In this document: piece after piece, positions 49,307 through 57,988 of the stretch
Layout of the letters: each line of letters starts with the position of its first letter
How positions within the stretch are numbered: the first letter of the stretch is position 1
Source of the DNA: Azospirillum doebereinerae
GTDB lineage: Bacteria; Pseudomonadota; Alphaproteobacteria; Azospirillales; Azospirillaceae
Length of the DNA stretch: 64,000 bases
Assembly: GCF_003989665.1 (NCBI RefSeq)
Contig: NZ_RZIJ01000001.1
Location: 62,001-126,000, forward strand
Direction: 5' to 3'
Made by a program: the position numbers and the translations under genes
The notes under the pieces: model-generated
What the model was told of the DNA's origin: nothing
The model's input: the letters and a program-made list of their open reading frames with translations, nothing else
The model's database searches: none

Positions 49307-51409
49307 ATGCCCAACACCATGACCAACGAATTTCTCGTCGAGTTCTTTTCCGAAGAGATCCCCGCCCGCATGCAGGCGCGGGCCGCCGAGGACTTGAAGC
49401 GCCTCGTCACCGAGAGGCTGACCGCCAACGGTCTGACCTTCACCAAGGCCGAGGCGCACTCCACCCCGCGCCGTCTGGCGCTGGTGGTCGACGGGCTGCC
49501 GGAGCGCACCGCCGACGTGCGCGAGGAGAAGAAGGGTCCGCGCGTCGGCTCGCCCGAGCAAGCCGTCACCGGCTTCCTGAAATCGGCCGGGCTGACCAGT
49601 CTCGACCAGTGCGAGCAGCGCGACACCGGCAAGGGCGTCTTCTATTTCGCCGTCGCCGAGAAGAAGGGCCGCGAGACCGCCGGGGTTCTGGCGGAACTGA
49701 TCCCGGCGGTGATGGCCGAGCTGCCCTGGCCCAAGTCGATGCGCTGGGGCACGGGCACCGTCCGCTGGGTGCGCCCGCTGCACTCGATCGTCGCTGTGTT
49801 CGGCGGGCGGGTGCTCGACGGCGGCTTCGACCTGGGCGGCACGCAGGGGCGGATCGCCTTCGGCAACGCCACGCGCGGCCACCGTTTCCTGGCGCCCGAC
49901 GCCTTCACGGTGGAGAGCTTCGCCGACTACCAGGAGAAGCTGCGCGCCGCCAAGGTCGTGCTCGACCGCGAGGAGCGCAAGGCCAAGATCAAGGCCGACG
50001 CCGAGGCACTCGCCGCGAAGGAGGGCCTGACGCTCTCCCCCGACGACGCCCTGCTGGAGGAGGTTGCCGGGCTGGTCGAATGGCCGGTGGTGCTGATCGG
50101 CTCCATCGACGAGAGCTTCATGGACGTGCCGTCGGAGGTGCTGATCACCTCGATGCGCACGCACCAGAAATACTTCGCGGCGCTGGATAAGGCGGGGACG
50201 ATGGCCCCGCGCTTCATCGTCGTGGCGAACACGGAAACGGTGGACGGCGGCAAGGCCGTCGTCGCCGGCAACGAGCGCGTGCTGCGCGCCCGTCTGTCGG
50301 ATGCCAAGTTCTTCTGGGACCAGGACCGCAAGACCAAGCTGGAAGCCCGCCTGCCGGCGCTGGAAAAGATCACCTTCCACGCCAAACTCGGCACCGTCGC
50401 CGAGAAGGTGGCCCGCGTCCAGGCGCTGGCCGCCGAAATCGCGCGCACCATCGGCGCCGACGCCGTCGCCGCGTCCCGCGCGGCGCTGCTGTCCAAGGCC
50501 GATCTGGTGTCGGAGGTGGTCGGCGAATTCCCCGAGGTTCAGGGAATCATGGGCCGCTACTACGCGCTGGGCCAGGGCGAGAGCGCGGAGGTGGCCGACG
50601 CCATCGCCAACCACTACAAGCCGCTGGGTCCGTCGGATAGCTGCCCGACCGCGCCGGTCTCGGTCGCGGTGGCGCTGGCCGACAAGATCGACACCCTGGT
50701 CGGCTTCTTCGCCATCGACGAGAAGCCCACGGGGTCGAAGGATCCCTACGCGCTGCGCCGCGCGGCGCTGGGCGTGATCCGGCTGGTGCTGGAGAACGGG
50801 TTGCCGCTCCACCTCACGGCGGCTTTTCGCGATGGAGTCCAGGCCTATAACCGCGGCGACATCGGCGCTCCGGGCGCGGTTGCCGAACAGTTGCTCGTTT
50901 TCATTGCCGACCGCCTGAAGGTGGTGCTGCGTGAGCGGGGCGTGCGGCACGATCTGGTGGACGCGGTCTTCGCGCTCGGCAAGCAGGACGATCTGGTTCA
51001 GTTGCTGGCGCGGGTCAAGGCGTTGCAAAACTTCGTCAGTTCCGACGAGGGCGCCAACCTGCTGGCCGCCTACAAGCGCGCCTCGAACATCGTCCGCATC
51101 GAGGAGAAAAAGGACGGCGCCAGCTTCGACCAGCCGGTCGATGCCGCCCGTCTGGCCGTGCCGGAGGAGCAGGCGCTCGCCGCCGCGCTGAACAAAGCCT
51201 CGGCCACCGCCAAGCCGCTGCTCGACGCCAAGGACTTCACCGGCACCATGGCGGCGCTGGCCGCTCTGCGCGGTCCGGTGGACGCCTTCTTCGAGAAGGT
51301 GACGGTGAACGCCGAGGACAAGGACCTGCGCGTCAACCGCCTGCGCCTGCTGACGCAGATCCGCACGACGCTGAACGCGGTGGCCGACTTCTCGAAGATC
51401 GAAGGGTAG
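49307..51409 (+). CDS. glyS: glycyl-tRNA synthetase beta subunit
   Basis: tRNA-binding subunit, 700 aa. Family segments include [14 protein letters not shown] at the N-terminus, [52 protein letters not shown] and the C-terminal anticodon-binding region. ATG 49319 (MTNEF) is an alternative start. A perfect hairpin terminator follows at 51430. Confidence 0.96.
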   Translation: MPNTMTNEFLVEFFSEEIPARMQARAAEDLKRLVTERLTANGLTFTKAEAHSTPRRLALVVDGLPERTADVREEKKGPRVGSPEQAVTGFLKSAGLTSLDQCEQRDTGKGVFYFAVAEKKGRETAGVLAELIPAVMAELPWPKSMRWGTGTVRWVRPLHSIVAVFGGRVLDGGFDLGGTQGRIAFGNATRGHRFLAPDAFTVESFADYQEKLRAAKVVLDREERKAKIKADAEALAAKEGLTLSPDDALLEEVAGLVEWPVVLIGSIDESFMDVPSEVLITSMRTHQKYFAALDKAGTMAPRFIVVANTETVDGGKAVVAGNERVLRARLSDAKFFWDQDRKTKLEARLPALEKITFHAKLGTVAEKVARVQALAAEIARTIGADAVAASRAALLSKADLVSEVVGEFPEVQGIMGRYYALGQGESAEVADAIANHYKPLGPSDSCPTAPVSVAVALADKIDTLVGFFAIDEKPTGSKDPYALRRAALGVIRLVLENGLPLHLTAAFRDGVQAYNRGDIGAPGAVAEQLLVFIADRLKVVLRERGVRHDLVDAVFALGKQDDLVQLLARVKALQNFVSSDEGANLLAAYKRASNIVRIEEKKDGASFDQPVDAARLAVPEEQALAAALNKASATAKPLLDAKDFTGTMAALAALRGPVDAFFEKVTVNAEDKDLRVNRLRLLTQIRTTLNAVADFSKIEG

Positions 51410-51429
51410 GCGACGGCGTTTCGGAACGG

Positions 51430-51468
51430 AAAAAGCCCTCCCCCGCTGGATGCGGGGGAGGGCTTTTT
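51430..51468. terminator. bidirectional terminator between glyS and the BON-domain gene
   Basis: Perfect 17-bp stem AAAAAGCCCTCCCCCGC/GCGGGGGAGGGCTTTTT with a 5-nt loop. The T runs on both strands serve the convergent genes. Confidence 0.93.
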
Positions 51469-51504
51469 CGTTTGGTGGAGCGGCCGGCGGGGTATGCACG
51501 CCGC

Positions 51505-51617
51505 TTGCCCCCTCCCCATCCCTCCCCCGCTTCGCGGGAGAGGGGGTTGGACGCTTGTCGGCATTCGGCGGAGTTCCCTCTCCCGCTGGAGGCGGGGGAG
51601 GGTTAGGGAGGGGGCAA
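51505..51617. repeat. large GC-rich inverted repeat
   Basis: Left arm TTGCCCCCTCCCCATCCCTC onward (from 51505) and right arm ending GAGGGTTAGGGAGGGGGCAA (to 51617) are imperfect complements of about 40 nt each, each containing its own CCCGC-GCGGG hairpin. It looks like a repeated intergenic (REP/BIME-like) element; similar CCCTCCC hairpins occur at 19467, 19547 and 28711. Confidence 0.65.
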
Positions 51618-51646
51618 CCGCAGCCACCTCACCCGTTTCCGTCCTG

Positions 51647-52831
51647 TCAGCTCCGACGCACGGTGCCCGTGGTCGTGCCGACCGAGGACCCGGTGCCCGC
51701 CGTGCTGGCCGCCGCCCCCCCGGTGGTGCCGCCCAGCGTGTTGGCGCCGGCCAGCGTGTTCGTCGGGTTGGTGCCGCCGGCCCCGGCCATCGCCGAGGCG
51801 CCAGCCCCAGTGCTGCTGGCGCCGAAGCCGCCGGCGTCCTGACGGACCCGCAGGTTGTTCTGCACATGGGTCACGCCCGAGATCGCCTCGGCGATGTCCT
51901 CCGCCCGGCGCTTGGCCGAGCGGTGGGTGACGGTGCCCGACAGCGTGACCTCGCCCTTGCTGACCGCCACGTCGATCTCCGACGCGTCGATGTAGGCGTC
52001 GTCGGTCAGACGGTCGTTGATGTCCTCGCGCACCCGGTCGTCGGAGCGGCTGTAGCCGCGCGGGCCGCGTCCACGATTCTGCGAGGCGCGCTGTTCATCC
52101 TGGTGGCGGCGGCGCTGAGCGTCGTCATCGCCGAACCAGGACGCGACCTCGTCGCCGGCCTGCTCCCAGAAACCGCGTTCCTCGACCCGGCCACGGCGCG
52201 GGTCGTAACGGTCGCGCCCTTCCTGAACGCCGTAATTGCGCTCGGGAGAGGTGTAGGGACCGTAGCTGCGGCCCGCCACATCCCCGCTGTAATCGCGGCT
52301 GTACGGCTGCGGGTTCCGGCCGAGGTCGCGCTCGCCATAGCCGGCTCCGTAGCCGCGGCTGTAATCGGCGCCGGCATCGCGGTAACCGCGCTCGTCACGC
52401 CCGGTACCGCCGGAACCGCCACCGCTGTAGCCCCCATAACCGCTCGACCCGGAGCGTCCGCCATAGCCGCCGCCATACCCGCCGAAGTCGGAGCGGCTTT
52501 CGTCACGCCCCCCGCCGAAGGTGCGGCCATAAGACCGCTCCGATTCGCGGGCGGTGTCGTGGCCGTAGGCGTCGCGGCCGTAGCGGCCCGATTCGCTGCC
52601 CGGCTGGCCGCGATAGACCTCGCGGCCGCCCTGCCATTCCGGCCCGCCGCGCTCGACGCCGCCGCGATCGCCCGAATGGTAGTCGCCCGCACGGTAATCG
52701 TCGCGGTCGTCCCCGCCGAAGCGGCGGCCTTCGCCGCGCCAGCGATGGTCGTCGTTGCGCCAATCCTCGTTGCGCCAGTCGTGGCCCCAATCGCGGGTCT
52801 CGTTGCGCCCGCGGTATTCGTTCTGCGCCAT
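51647..52831 (-). CDS. BON-domain protein with Gly/Arg/Tyr-rich N-terminal region
   Basis: A 394 aa protein. The first ~230 residues are low-complexity and hydrophilic (many RGRNE, GGYGG and RDY repeats), then the SWFGDDDAQRRR segment and one BON domain (about 262-332: RVREDINDRL through THVQNNLRV), and a Gly/Ala/Thr-rich tail. There is no signal peptide or membrane segment. BON domains are thought to bind phospholipid or membrane interfaces and occur in OsmY-like stress proteins. It starts at the ATG at 52831 with a GGGAG site; the open frame to 53083 is upstream region. An EcfG-like promoter lies about 70 bp upstream. Confidence 0.85.
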   Translation of the reverse strand: MAQNEYRGRNETRDWGHDWRNEDWRNDDHRWRGEGRRFGGDDRDDYRAGDYHSGDRGGVERGGPEWQGGREVYRGQPGSESGRYGRDAYGHDTARESERSYGRTFGGGRDESRSDFGGYGGGYGGRSGSSGYGGYSGGGSGGTGRDERGYRDAGADYSRGYGAGYGERDLGRNPQPYSRDYSGDVAGRSYGPYTSPERNYGVQEGRDRYDPRRGRVEERGFWEQAGDEVASWFGDDDAQRRRHQDEQRASQNRGRGPRGYSRSDDRVREDINDRLTDDAYIDASEIDVAVSKGEVTLSGTVTHRSAKRRAEDIAEAISGVTHVQNNLRVRQDAGGFGASSTGAGASAMAGAGGTNPTNTLAGANTLGGTTGGAAASTAGTGSSVGTTTGTVRRS

Positions 52832-52900
52832 GGTGGTTGGCTCCCTTCGATTTTTCGATCCGACGGTGCCGTTCCGTGCGCGCCGCCGATGGTATCGATC

Positions 52901-52925
52901 AACAGAAGAGGTCCGAACGCGTTCC
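52901..52925 (-). promoter_or_regulatory. EcfG (general stress sigma)-like promoter of the BON-domain gene
   Basis: On the - strand: GGAAC at -35, 16-nt spacer, TGTT at -10, close to the alphaproteobacterial EcfG consensus GGAAC-N16/17-CGTT. It lies 70 bp before the BON-domain start, and BON/OsmY-like genes are typical targets of general stress sigma factors. The single mismatch in the -10 lowers certainty. Confidence 0.62.
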
Positions 52926-52958
52926 CAAATTTTCCGGCAGCGAAAAGGCCACCTCATC

Positions 52959-53009
52959 ATGGCACAAGGATTGCTTGGATTATGGCGGTTGGTTCCACGC
53001 ATGACTTGA
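52959..53009 (+). CDS. possible 16-codon micro-ORF before a terminator
   Basis: ATG at 52959 encodes a 16-residue peptide (MAQGLLGLWRLVPRMT) whose stop abuts a strong + strand terminator. AAGG lies about 11 nt upstream. It could be a real micro-protein, a leader peptide or part of a small RNA. The evidence is only position, start and terminator. Confidence 0.35.
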   Translation: MAQGLLGLWRLVPRMT

Positions 53010-53045
53010 GGCTCCGGCGTTTGCGCGCCGGAGCCTTTCTTTTCA
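53009..53045 (+). terminator. orphan + strand terminator
   Basis: 11-bp stem AGGCTCCGGCG/CGCCGGAGCCT with 6-nt loop, then TTCTTTTC. No annotated + strand gene precedes it; the only candidate is the micro-ORF ending at its first base. On the - strand there is no T run, so it is not an ordinary terminator for the regulator gene at 53080. Confidence 0.75.
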
Positions 53046-53079
53046 GCAGCCTTTTTCTTATGCAGAATACCGCCGTTGC

Positions 53080-53475
53080 TCAATCAATCGGCGTTTCGCT
53101 CAACAACGCCGACACCGTCGTCACCAGTTCCTCGTTGCGGAACGGTTTGTAGAGCACGGCGTCGGCTTGGAACATCTGGGTCATCTTCAGGAGGAAGCCG
53201 GCGGGAAGCCCCGGCGCGCCCCCGGACATCGCCAGGATTTTCACCTCGGGGTGGTCGGTGCGCACCGCCTTGATCAGTTCGATGCCGTCCATTTCCGGCA
53301 TCAGCACGTCGGTGACGATCAGATCGACGCTGCGCCGGTCGAGCACGCGGACGGCCGCGCGACCGTTTTCCGCCTCGATCACCGCGAAGCCCTGGCTCTC
53401 CAGATAGCCGCTCAGCGCCATGCGGATGACAGGAGTGTCCTCGACCAGCAGGATGGTCCGCTGAGGTGTCGGCAT
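53080..53475 (-). CDS. single-domain response regulator
   Basis: A 131 aa CheY-like receiver with acidic pair Glu12/Asp13 (VED), phospho-Asp56 (VTDVLMP), Ser84 and Lys110 (YKPFR). The ATG at 53475 follows a good GGAGG. It lies 28 nt after the STAS protein gene. It has no output domain, so it probably acts on a partner in the adjacent switching module. Confidence 0.9.
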   Translation of the reverse strand: MPTPQRTILLVEDTPVIRMALSGYLESQGFAVIEAENGRAAVRVLDRRSVDLIVTDVLMPEMDGIELIKAVRTDHPEVKILAMSGGAPGLPAGFLLKMTQMFQADAVLYKPFRNEELVTTVSALLSETPID

Positions 53476-53503
53476 GCGCGCCCTCCGCCGGTGGATGTGC
53501 CGT

Positions 53504-53842
53504 TTACCCGCCGAGCGCCGCGACCGCCGCCCCGGCGTCGCCATGGATTTCGAAGAGCGACGAGAAGCCGCTGAGGTCGAAGACCTCGCGGATGTGCGGG
53601 GCCATCGCCGACAGGGCGATGCGCCCGCCCGCCGGCCGCGCCTTCTTCGCCGCGATCAGCAGCGAACGCAAACCGGCCGAGCTGATGTAGGCGAGCTGTG
53701 CCATGTCCACGACCAGCCGGTTGGCGCCGCCGCCGACCGCCTTGACCAGATGGCCCTCGAATTCCGACGCGTTGCCGCTGTCGATCCGGCCCTCGGTCCG
53801 CAGAACGGTGACGCCGTTGACCGCTTCTTCAGTGATGTTCAT
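53504..53842 (-). CDS. STAS-domain anti-sigma factor antagonist
   Basis: A 112 aa SpoIIAA/RsbV-like protein. The phosphorylatable Ser lies in YISSAGLRSLL (Ser54/Ser55), and the DMAQLAYISSAG context is typical. Such proteins, when unphosphorylated, bind an RsbW-type kinase and release its target. The RsbW-like gene at 55012 is a probable partner. The start ATG 53842 follows GAGGGCAGGG. Confidence 0.91.
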   Translation of the reverse strand: MNITEEAVNGVTVLRTEGRIDSGNASEFEGHLVKAVGGGANRLVVDMAQLAYISSAGLRSLLIAAKKARPAGGRIALSAMAPHIREVFDLSGFSSLFEIHGDAGAAVAALGG

Positions 53843-53936
53843 GCCCTGCCCTCGCAACGGAACGCTTTGTTCCCTCATCTATATCACGGGCAGCGGCGAA
53901 GCCCTAGACGCGGCGGAACGGAAACCCCGTTCTCCC

Positions 53937-54728
53937 TCATCGCAGGGATGGCGGCGTCCGGTCCCGCACCGGGGGCGGATCCAGCGGGAAAGGCGGGGCA
54001 TCGGCGGAGAGCGGCCAGCCCGAGTCCCAATCCTCCGGACCGGTCCCGTCCGCCTCCGGACCATCCGGGGACGGCGCTTCCGGAGCCGTCGGCACGGGCC
54101 GCCCCGGCGACGCGCCGCCCGCCGGCCGGCGCGGGTCGCTCAGCGCGGCCTGGGCGTCGCGGTCGCCATGCTCGGCGGCGACGCGGAGCCAGCGCTCCGC
54201 CAGAACCGGGTCGCGGTCCGTGCCCACCCCTTCGCGCAGGCAGAGGCCCAGGCGGAACTGGGCGGCGGGGTGGTCGCGCATCGCGGCCTCGCCCAGCCAG
54301 CGCACCGCCTCCGCCTCGTCGCGCTCCACGCCCCGGCCGTCGAGCAGAAGCAGGGCGAGGTTCACCTGGGCGGTGGCCGATCCCTGCAACGCCGCCAGCC
54401 GGTACCATTGCGCCGCCTTGGCGGAGTCGCGCGGCACCCCGGCGCCCTGTTCGTACATGTAGCCGAGGTTGTTCAGGGCGCCGACGTCGCCCTGCGACGC
54501 GGCGCGGCGGTACCAGACGATGGCGGCGCGTGGGTTGGCGGCCACCCCGATTCCGTTGGCGAGCAGGAAGGCCAGCATCGTCCCCGCCGCGACATGGCCG
54601 CCGCGCGCCGCGCGCCGGTACCACGGCACCGCCGCGACGACATCGGCGACGCGGAGGGTCTCGGCCAGCGCGTATTGCGCGTCGGTGTCCCCCAGTTCGG
54701 CCCTCATCCGTGTCCAGAGAGTCGGCAT
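53937..54728 (-). CDS. Sel1-like repeat (SLR) protein
   Basis: A 263 aa protein with about five Sel1/TPR-like repeats in residues 15-195. Clear units are AAIVWYRRAASQGDVGALNN, AAQWYRLAALQGSATAQ and RWLGEAAMRDHPAAQF. A disordered Pro/Gly/Asp-rich tail follows. There is no signal peptide, so it is probably a cytoplasmic scaffold. It sits between the STAS and RsbW-like genes on the opposite strand from the latter. Confidence 0.85.
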   Translation of the reverse strand: MPTLWTRMRAELGDTDAQYALAETLRVADVVAAVPWYRRAARGGHVAAGTMLAFLLANGIGVAANPRAAIVWYRRAASQGDVGALNNLGYMYEQGAGVPRDSAKAAQWYRLAALQGSATAQVNLALLLLDGRGVERDEAEAVRWLGEAAMRDHPAAQFRLGLCLREGVGTDRDPVLAERWLRVAAEHGDRDAQAALSDPRRPAGGASPGRPVPTAPEAPSPDGPEADGTGPEDWDSGWPLSADAPPFPLDPPPVRDRTPPSLR

Positions 54729-55011
54729 GGCCCGTGCCTTTCCTGTTGTTCCGCCTCGTCGCTTACCGACGTGAACACCTCATCCGCCCGCTCATTCCCC
54801 ATTGCGGCCATCCCGGCCCTGTACGGGGAGAGGTTTCGAGTCTGTCGCGCTTCCGATTGCCGTTCAATCGCCCCCGGCCACGGTCCAGTGTTTGTCACTG
54901 TGCTCCGTTTGCGCGATGATGACCATCGGTGCGTGCCCCACTCATTCCTGCCCTCGATCATACACGGCCGATTGGCACAGCCGATTGGGGCAAAACGGAG
55001 GATGCCGAAGG

Positions 55012-55434
55012 ATGGGTGATCGGCTCGAACTGGTCCTGATCAACGACCTGAGCGAGTTGGAGCGGTTGGCCACCGCCATCGACGACTTCGTCGAACGCAA
55101 CGCCCTGCCGCCGGAGCTGACCTTCACGCTGACCCTCTGCCTCGACGAGCTGTTCACCAACTCGATTCGCCACGGCTACGCCGACGCCAGCCGCCATTTG
55201 GTCCACATCCGTCTGGAATCGGACGAGACCGAGGTCCGGGCCGAGTTGGAAGACGACGGCATCCCCTTCAACCCCTTCGCCGACGCCCCCCCGCCCATCC
55301 TCAGCGACGACATCGAACAGCGGCGGCCCGGCGGCCTCGGCGTGTTCCTGGTCAAGGAGAGCATGGACCGGGTCGCCTACCGCCGCGAGGGCGGCCGCAA
55401 CCGCATCCAACTGGCCAAGGCCCTGACCCCATGA
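55012..55434 (+). CDS. RsbW-like anti-sigma regulatory Ser kinase
   Basis: A 140 aa GHKL-fold protein with the N-box LDELFTNSIRHGY, G1-box DDGIPFNPF and G2-like GGLGVFLVKESMDRV, fitting the HATPase_c_2 family that phosphorylates STAS antagonists. Two purine-rich sites (GGAGG and AAGG) precede the ATG; the frame upstream to 54802 is unlikely. With the STAS protein and receiver it makes a partner-switching module, although no sigma factor is in the window. Confidence 0.9.
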   Translation: MGDRLELVLINDLSELERLATAIDDFVERNALPPELTFTLTLCLDELFTNSIRHGYADASRHLVHIRLESDETEVRAELEDDGIPFNPFADAPPPILSDDIEQRRPGGLGVFLVKESMDRVAYRREGGRNRIQLAKALTP

Positions 55435-55444
55435 TCGCCACAGC

Positions 55445-56551
55445 ATGACCGACCTGAGCGCGCTCGCCGGCCTCGCGCGCGGCATCGACCGCGCCGCCAC
55501 CGCCGGAGACGCCGCTATCCTGCGCGCCCAGGCCATGGCGGTGGGCCTGCCGCGCGGCCGGGAACCCGCCCTGCCCCTGGAGGTGCTGGCCCTCTACGCC
55601 CCCGCCGACGTGCGCGACCATTTGTGGACGCAGTTCGGCGATGGGCTGGAGCTCGGCTTCCCGACCCTGTGCGGCCATCTTCTGGCCGTGGTCGCCGACC
55701 CAGGCGCCGCCGGAGCGCCGGACGCGGTGACCACGGCGGAGGCGCTGGCCGCGCTGGCCCGGCGCCATGGCGCCAATCGGACCGTCCTGCGCGACCGGTT
55801 GGAGCGGACCGCCCTGGTCCTGGCCGACCGGGCCCGCCGTTCCACCGACCACCTGCAAGGGCTGCTGGAGGCCCCGGATTTTCCCGACCTGCGCACCATC
55901 TCACTGGATGTGCTGCGAATCGAGGGGGTGCGCTGGGTTCTGGAAATTCTCGGCCAGCGATCCGCCCTGACGGCGCTGTCCAACCACGGCCGCCGCCTGA
56001 GCCGCCTGACGCTGAGCCGGTCGGCCACGACGATCCGCGCCTTCGTCGGCAAGCCGGACCTGCTGGCGCTCTACGACAACCTCGCCGTGATCTCGCAGGT
56101 GGACAATCTGCTGACCGTCGCCGCCCGCCTGCTCGACGCGCTGAAGGACCGCGAGGAGGAGCGCACCCATTTCGTGACGCCCGATGACGAGACGGCGCTC
56201 CATGGCTTCGGCGGCGCCTTGGTCGATCTGGCGGAGATGCTGGCCCGGATCGCGCTCAAATCGGTCGGGAGGCCCGACGTGACGCCGGAGTTGGCGGCGT
56301 CCGCGCTGGAGCAGATGCGTTTCCTGCACCAGTTGGCCGATCGGCTCGGCACCGCCCGCCCGGCGCCGTTCGACACCCTGGACCGCGCCCTGCGCCGCTG
56401 CGTCCCCGCCATCGCCGAACGTTTCAAGACGGAAATGGAAAAGGCGCCGCCCTTCCCCGCCGGGGCCGGCCCCCACCCGCTGGAGACCCAGGCCCGCGCC
56501 TTGGCGCGTCTGCTGACGGCGATCGGGCCCAGCGCCCTGGCGGCCGATTGA
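55445..56551 (+). CDS. helical protein of unknown function
   Basis: A 368 aa soluble protein rich in Ala, Leu and Arg, predicted to be mostly helical; I recognise no domain. It starts 10 nt after the RsbW-like gene and is likely co-transcribed. The repeated Leu/Ala helices (LALYAPADVRDHLW, LARIALKSVGRPDV) suggest an armadillo- or HEAT-like superhelix, but this is a guess. Confidence 0.75.
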   Translation: MTDLSALAGLARGIDRAATAGDAAILRAQAMAVGLPRGREPALPLEVLALYAPADVRDHLWTQFGDGLELGFPTLCGHLLAVVADPGAAGAPDAVTTAEALAALARRHGANRTVLRDRLERTALVLADRARRSTDHLQGLLEAPDFPDLRTISLDVLRIEGVRWVLEILGQRSALTALSNHGRRLSRLTLSRSATTIRAFVGKPDLLALYDNLAVISQVDNLLTVAARLLDALKDREEERTHFVTPDDETALHGFGGALVDLAEMLARIALKSVGRPDVTPELAASALEQMRFLHQLADRLGTARPAPFDTLDRALRRCVPAIAERFKTEMEKAPPFPAGAGPHPLETQARALARLLTAIGPSALAAD

Positions 56552-56679
56552 GCGGATCCCGCGTTTTTTGCCCGTTTTCGATGCATCCCCGAAACCATTC
56601 CGATTGTTCGTGGCTGGGACGCAAAGTTGCAGCAATCCGTTGCATGACAAAGGATGCGTCTTTCTGCATTCTTGTCTAT

Positions 56680-56716
56680 GACGATGCCCAATGACGGGCG
56701 AGGACGATGCCCAATG
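56680..56716. repeat. 14-bp direct repeat upstream of a small HTH gene
   Basis: GACGATGCCCAATG occurs twice, at 56680-56693 and 56703-56716 (23 nt apart, about two helical turns), 27 nt before the HTH gene start. It may be an operator for that protein. Confidence 0.45.
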
Positions 56717-56743
56717 GTGAACAGGGCTGTGGAGTCGATGCGC

Positions 56744-56929
56744 ATGACCGGGACGCAGTGCCAAGCGGCACGCTTGCGCCTTGGCTGGTCGACGCGGATG
56801 CTGGCGAGCAAGGCCGGCGTACCCTGGTACGCGGTGATCAACTTCGACTATGGCACGGGCGACGTCGATCCCGGCGTGATCGCCGCCCTCACCCGCACCT
56901 TCAGACAGGCCGGGATCGAGCTGCGCTGA
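56744..56929 (+). CDS. small XRE-type helix-turn-helix protein
   Basis: A 61 aa HTH protein: CQAARLRLGWSTRMLASKAG fits the first helices of a Cro/CI HTH, and the rest ends with a short tail GIELR. ATG 56744 has GGAG at good distance; upstream in-frame ATGs (56654, 56714, 56738) are possible. It is convergent with the merR gene and probably regulates itself. Confidence 0.75.
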   Translation: MTGTQCQAARLRLGWSTRMLASKAGVPWYAVINFDYGTGDVDPGVIAALTRTFRQAGIELR

Positions 56930-56983
56930 GGCTCAAGCCCCCCGCGTTTCCGTCCCTCCGCCTGTTTTCCGCATAGCGGACTG

Positions 56984-57436
56984 TCAGCCTTTCCTGCCGT
57001 TCTGTCCAGACAGGCGCGACAACACGCCGCGCAGGGCTTTCAACTCGTCCAGCACCATCGCGATCTCGTGGCGCAGATCGCCGGGAAGCGCCGTCGGTTC
57101 ACCGCCATCCGCCATCGTGTGGGCCGCCATCAGATCGTCGGCGGGCGGGGTGTCCTCGTCGTCGGCGTCCTCGGGCAAAGGCGGAGTCGGGTCGGCCGTG
57201 CGGCCTTCCTTCAACAGGCGCTGGACACCCTTGATGGTGTAGCGCTCCTCGTAGAGCAGCGCCTGGATGCGGCGCAGAAGCTCGACGTCTTCCGGCCGGT
57301 AGTAACGGCGCCCGCCGCCCCGTTTCAACGGACGGATTTGCGGGAACTTGGTTTCCCAGAAGCGGAGGACGTGCTGCGGCACGTTCAGCTCGGCGGACAC
57401 CTCGCTGATCGTGCGGAACGCCGTGGCGGATTTCAT
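56984..57436 (-). CDS. MerR-family transcriptional regulator
   Basis: A 150 aa protein. The winged HTH is at residues 8-75 ([37 protein letters not shown]) and is followed by an acidic linker and a helical C-terminus; it lacks Cys metal sites, so it is not a metal sensor. It is downstream of ihfA, the usual arrangement in alphaproteobacteria. Confidence 0.9.
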   Translation of the reverse strand: MKSATAFRTISEVSAELNVPQHVLRFWETKFPQIRPLKRGGGRRYYRPEDVELLRRIQALLYEERYTIKGVQRLLKEGRTADPTPPLPEDADDEDTPPADDLMAAHTMADGGEPTALPGDLRHEIAMVLDELKALRGVLSRLSGQNGRKG

Positions 57437-57482
57437 GGCGCGGACGTCATGGGCACGTCACGAACGCGGCGCCGCATTCCGG

Positions 57483-57836
57483 TCAGGACGCCGCGCGGGC
57501 TTGCTGGGCCGGGGGCTGCTGCTGGGCCGCGTCCACGGCGTCCTGGATTTCGTTGATGCGGTTCTTCAGCACATGGCTGGCGCGGAAGACCAGAACGCGG
57601 CGCGGCAGGATCGGCACTTCCTCCCCGGTCTTGGGGTTGCGGCCGATGCGCTCGCCCTTCTTGCGGACCTGGAAACTGCCGAAGGAGGAGATCTTCACCA
57701 TCTCCCCGCGCGCCAGGGCGTCGGAGATCTCATCGAGAACGGTTTCCACCAGATCGGCGGATTCGTTGCGCGACAGACCGACCTCCTGATAGACGGCTTC
57801 GCTGAGCTGCGCGCGCGTGACCGTGTTCTGAGTCAT
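57483..57836 (-). CDS. ihfA: integration host factor alpha subunit
   Basis: DNA-bending nucleoid protein, 117 aa. It has the HU/IHF fold ([34 protein letters not shown]) and the DNA-arm region [12 protein letters not shown]. The C-terminal ~15 residues are a Gln/Ala/Pro-rich extension. It is after fabH and before merR, as in relatives. Confidence 0.92.
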   Translation of the reverse strand: MTQNTVTRAQLSEAVYQEVGLSRNESADLVETVLDEISDALARGEMVKISSFGSFQVRKKGERIGRNPKTGEEVPILPRRVLVFRASHVLKNRINEIQDAVDAAQQQPPAQQARAAS

Positions 57837-57988
57837 GATTCGTCTTCCCCCCGCACCCGTTGGGAAGACGGTAATCCGGTCGAAGAAGGTCCGTCAATTC
57901 AAAAGCTTGGCGTAGCCTTATCGGCTGACGGCGGCCTTAAGCCTGCCGCACTGCGTCAATCCGGGAGCGTATGTTCCCGGTGCCGCCG

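Noticed and set aside
56930..56983. tRNA gene next to merR, as in some relatives
   Set aside because: The 54-nt gap is too short and shows no cloverleaf.
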